A stretch of DNA of 64,000 nucleotides, taken from JABJGO01 sp963921245 (lineage in GTDB: Bacteria; Pseudomonadota; Alphaproteobacteria; Rhodospirillales; Casp-alpha2). This document shows, piece by piece, positions 61,359 to 64,000 of the stretch. The notes under the pieces were generated by a model. The model did not search any database. It was not told where the DNA came from and saw only the letters and a program-made list of their open reading frames with translations. The translations under genes and the position numbers were made by a program. How positions within the stretch are numbered: position 1 is the first letter of the stretch; each line of letters starts with the position of its first letter. Location: contig CAWUEY030000001.1 in assembly GCA_963921245.4 (NCBI GenBank), forward strand, positions 2,046,001-2,110,000, in the 5' to 3' direction.

Positions 61359-62366
61359 ATGGCTTTGGGACTAACCACCTCAAAACGAACAAAGGAAATC
61401 CAGGCGGACCTGGAGGCGTCGCGCGAACGGCGCAAGCACCGGTTTCGTATTCTGGTCTGCGTCAACGGCACAGAAGAGTCCTACGAAGGCATCCGGTATG
61501 CCGCAAAGATCGGCGAGAACGAAGATTGTGACATTGTCCTGCTCTATGTCCGCCCCATTGACCAGGGACTCAGGTCCGGTGGTCTGCAGGTTCGTGTGGC
61601 GCGGGAAAACATGCTTGACTGGGGACTTGAGCTACCGGGTATCAAGTTCCTGAAACACGGCCTCAACATGCTGGTTGAGGAAGAAGACCTCGAGGAGAAC
61701 TGGACAGTCCTCAGCGCCCACACCGATACCTGGGGCGATCCATTGGGTGATAACAAGGTCGTCTATCGCCATGAAAGCGGCAAACGCATCATTCTGAAGC
61801 TGAAAACAGCACCCGATCCGGCCAGCGGCATTCTCGATCAATACGAACTGGGGCCCTACAACATGATGATCATGGGCGCACCCAGTCGTTGGCGCGGCGA
61901 GTTTAAATCCTTTATCGATGCCGGGGTGGTACAGAAAGTAGCGATGATGTCACCCTGTTCCGTTATGGTTGCCCGGCCCAACGGAACAACCAACGCTAAA
62001 GGCCATCTGATCTGTACGGACGGGACGAAGCACTCCCTGGATTCCATGCGCCGGGAAGCTGTATTCGCCAGCTATAGCGGCGAATCCGTCTCCCTGTTGA
62101 CGGTTGCCAAGACCGACGCTAATCGCCCGAAAGCCGAACGTGTCCTGGAGAAGGCAACGGAAATGTTGCAAAAAATTGATATTGAGGTCTATGAAACCCA
62201 TATCGGCGTGGGCGATCCGACAAAAGAAATTCTGAAAGCGGGGGAGGGGTACTCGGTAATCGGCGTTGCCGATTCCGGGAAAAACTGGCTTACCCGGTTC
62301 GTCGTCAGCAGCGTCGCCTTCAACGTCATGGGTGCGGCCAACACCTCTGTATTGAATGTAAGATAG
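61359..62366 (+). CDS. Tandem universal-stress protein
   Basis: This 335-residue cytoplasmic protein has two UspA folds. The first (about 28-205) begins RFRILVCVNGTEESYEGIRY and ends CSVMVARPNGT; the second (about 210-335) runs from HLICTDGTKHSLDSMRREAV to NVMGAANTSVLNV. The last stretch lacks a full G-2x-G-9x-G(S/T) nucleotide loop in the first domain (MIMGAPSRWRGEFKSF) but has GVADSGKNWLTRFVV and GAANTS in the second, so ATP binding is uncertain. It is 6 bp from the SLC13 permease gene, as in systems where a USP binds and gates the carrier. Confidence 0.85.
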   Translation: MALGLTTSKRTKEIQADLEASRERRKHRFRILVCVNGTEESYEGIRYAAKIGENEDCDIVLLYVRPIDQGLRSGGLQVRVARENMLDWGLELPGIKFLKHGLNMLVEEEDLEENWTVLSAHTDTWGDPLGDNKVVYRHESGKRIILKLKTAPDPASGILDQYELGPYNMMIMGAPSRWRGEFKSFIDAGVVQKVAMMSPCSVMVARPNGTTNAKGHLICTDGTKHSLDSMRREAVFASYSGESVSLLTVAKTDANRPKAERVLEKATEMLQKIDIEVYETHIGVGDPTKEILKAGEGYSVIGVADSGKNWLTRFVVSSVAFNVMGAANTSVLNVR

Positions 62367-62530
62367 GCCACGAAGTGCCCATGAAGCACCCGTGAAGTAC
62401 CCATGGGGTCGCATCGGCGCGGCTTCCAAAGTGGCAACGGCTTTGTGCTGGCTATGTCTGGACTAAGCGTCCTATGTGACCGGCACCACCGTACCGGTTC
62501 ACGTCATCACCGAGGGCGTTAAATCCGATT

Positions 62531-63847
62531 TTAGTGTTCGTGACGGTTCGACCACATTTCCCACAATAACCGTGCCCGCACGCCAATCCCTAGGAACGGC
62601 TCGGGCGGCAGGATATCGGGTGTGCCGAGACTTTCCATATGCTCAAACATGGGATTGTCACGACCGCAGGCCTGATCGGCGGACAGGATACCGCCTGCCG
62701 TGCCCTTGGTGACACCGATAGCATTTTGACAGACCGACGACCACACATTGGGGCCGACCTGTCCAAAACCGGGCGCGCCGTTGCGGGAAAAACAGAGATA
62801 CCCTGTCCAGGTGTGCTCCATGGTTACATGCGGCAGCATGGGAAATCGCTTTTCGAACATTTTCTGGTGTTCGCGCTTGATGCGCTCACGGTCCGCATTG
62901 GTGCAGTTTCGATTGGGACTGTAGTGGATGTTTTGCCGGATCAGGATACGGTGATCTTTTGTCAGCCGCATGGTGATAGACACAAAGGCATTCACCGGCG
63001 TTATGCCCCATTCATCCCGTCCACCCAACGCCGCCCGTTCCTCTGTGGTCAATGCTCGACTGATGCTGGCATGGGCCGCCATGGTCAGCAGTCGGCGATT
63101 ATAGAACCCGAACTGGTCTGCCAGTCCATTCACCGTTAGAACCATCTTCGGTGCCCGAATGGTTCCCGTCGGGGTGTCGATGGAAATGCCGTTTGCGTAA
63201 TCCACGCCAATAGCCGGGGTGTTTTCGTAAAGTGTTACATTGTCGGGCAGGGTATCCGCCAATCCACGACAAAGCGCCGCCGGATTCAAAAGGATACAGC
63301 CCGGCGTATAAACCGCCGCTGTGAAATAGGTGGTACCGACCTCTGCGGGCAAGTCATCCCCCGTTACCCAGCGGTAAGGCTCACCCAGGGCTTCCAGCTC
63401 TCGAACAAAGGGCTTCAGGCCTTCTTCAACACCCCGTGGTGTTACAGCGGTATGATACTTCCCGGCCCTGGACCAATCGCAATCTATAGTATGTTTTTTG
63501 ACAATTTCTTCGTTGTATTTGATGGCCATGCGGGCCATTTCCATGAACCGGTGCGCCCCTTCCAGTTCATCGGCATTGCCGCCGATGTTATGAGGCAGAT
63601 CAATGGCAAACCCGGAGTTCCTGCCGGATGCGTTTTCTCCGGCTTCGCCCCCGTCGATGAGAATAACCCGCGAGTCCGGTTCATTTTCAGCGATACGTCG
63701 GGCCGCCGCTAATCCGGCGTACCCTGCGCCAACCACCACAAAATCAGCCCGCGCGTCGCCTTCAAGGGCGGCATTGGGCATCCGGTCCGGCAGGACGGCG
63801 CTCCAGCCATTTGTCCGGTCATCCCGTGGAAGGTGATTGATCTTCAT
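62531..63847 (-). CDS. FAD-dependent oxidase (DadA/GlpO-like, PuuB type)
   Basis: This 438-residue flavoenzyme has the Rossmann motif DFVVVGAGYAGLAAARRIAE and the conserved ILIDGGEAGENASGRNSGFA, typical of the gamma-glutamylputrescine oxidase / sarcosine oxidase-like DAO family. A C-terminal GYLCFSRNGAPGFGQVGPNV and CQNAIGVTKGTAGGILSADQ contact FAD. The pattern with ASGRNSGF is close to PuuB, which oxidises gamma-glutamyl putrescine, but other amines or amino acids are possible. I take ATG at 63847; ATG at 63859 adds four residues. It diverges from the dehydrogenase gene at the window edge. Confidence 0.87.
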   Translation of the reverse strand: MKINHLPRDDRTNGWSAVLPDRMPNAALEGDARADFVVVGAGYAGLAAARRIAENEPDSRVILIDGGEAGENASGRNSGFAIDLPHNIGGNADELEGAHRFMEMARMAIKYNEEIVKKHTIDCDWSRAGKYHTAVTPRGVEEGLKPFVRELEALGEPYRWVTGDDLPAEVGTTYFTAAVYTPGCILLNPAALCRGLADTLPDNVTLYENTPAIGVDYANGISIDTPTGTIRAPKMVLTVNGLADQFGFYNRRLLTMAAHASISRALTTEERAALGGRDEWGITPVNAFVSITMRLTKDHRILIRQNIHYSPNRNCTNADRERIKREHQKMFEKRFPMLPHVTMEHTWTGYLCFSRNGAPGFGQVGPNVWSSVCQNAIGVTKGTAGGILSADQACGRDNPMFEHMESLGTPDILPPEPFLGIGVRARLLWEMWSNRHEH

Positions 63848-63939
63848 CGCAATAACCATTCCCCATAAAATGGCCCTGCCAGCTTGACGCTACGCTTTTC
63901 CGAGGGCAACCATAGACCATGTTGTTACAGGGTCAATCC

Positions 63940-64000
63940 ATGGGTTTTATCGGCCTCGGCCTCATGGGTAAACCCATGGCGCGCAATCTGGCGCGAGCCG
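63940..64000 (+). CDS. NAD-binding 6-phosphogluconate/3-hydroxyisobutyrate dehydrogenase (3'-truncated)
   Basis: Only 20 codons are in the window: MGFIGLGLMGKPMARNLARA, the N-terminal GxGxMG dinucleotide-binding motif of beta-hydroxyacid dehydrogenases such as 3-hydroxyisobutyrate or tartronate semialdehyde reductase. An earlier in-frame ATG at 63919 would add seven residues. The rest of the gene lies beyond base 64000. Confidence 0.8.
   Translation, partial: MGFIGLGLMGKPMARNLARA

Overview
The window reads as a chromosomal segment of a free-living, motile, probably marine alphaproteobacterium, perhaps Rhodospirillales-like. Supporting signs are FlgA/FlgH flagellar ring genes, a one-cysteine alphaproteobacterial-type DksA, an AmgK-type sugar kinase, a TRAP transporter, a DddP-like M24 protein, a choline-sulfatase and SLC13/universal-stress genes. 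No rRNA, CRISPR array or complete prophage is visible. The taxon is inferred from gene content only.

1-9.5 kb: the end of a flagellar cluster (flgA partial, flgH, terminator), then leftward dksA, a fused HyuA-HyuB hydantoinase/5-oxoprolinase, amgK-like kinase, a cupin, a DddP-like M24 protein and tRNA-Ser(UGA). 9.6-12 kb is a mobile-element scar. A PhaZ-like hydrolase gene is split by an internally deleted IS256-type element that still has inverted ends and an 8-bp target duplication. Next to it is a decayed IS1595/IS1016-type element.

12-23 kb: a rightward run of TRAP transporter (dctPQM), MOSC protein and M81 (MlrC-like) peptidase, then leftward choline-sulfatase, a rightward Cu(I)-type P-ATPase, an internally deleted flavoprotein remnant and an FrhB-like protein. 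23-30 kb: the phosphate regulon phoR-pstSCAB-phoB, with a clear three-unit Pho box but no phoU, preceded by a TfdA-like dioxygenase. 30-36 kb: a complete peptide/nickel-type ABC uptake operon. 36-45 kb: ettA, an OmpA-domain protein, a nitronate monooxygenase-like protein with an atypical SDR, a KefB-like antiporter, a DMT exporter and a YczE-like membrane protein.

45.5-56.8 kb is the unusual accessory region. A 16-copy array of a 31-bp repeat abuts nhaA. Related 33-bp repeats lie downstream of nhaA in inverted orientation, inside a 690-bp tandem duplication that carries a small DUF1640/CCDC90-like membrane protein gene and a copy of the nhaA tail. Further right is a large type IIG-like restriction-modification gene broken exactly at a G14 tract, which suggests ON/OFF phase variation. 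It is followed by two more DUF1640-like paralogs flanking a ParD antitoxin with a truncated ParE. Several genes here carry in-frame low-complexity insertions.

56.8-64 kb returns to ordinary genes: a DinG/XPD-like helicase, an SLC13 permease with a tandem universal-stress protein, an FAD amine/amino-acid oxidase and the start of a 3-hydroxyisobutyrate dehydrogenase-type gene cut by the window edge.
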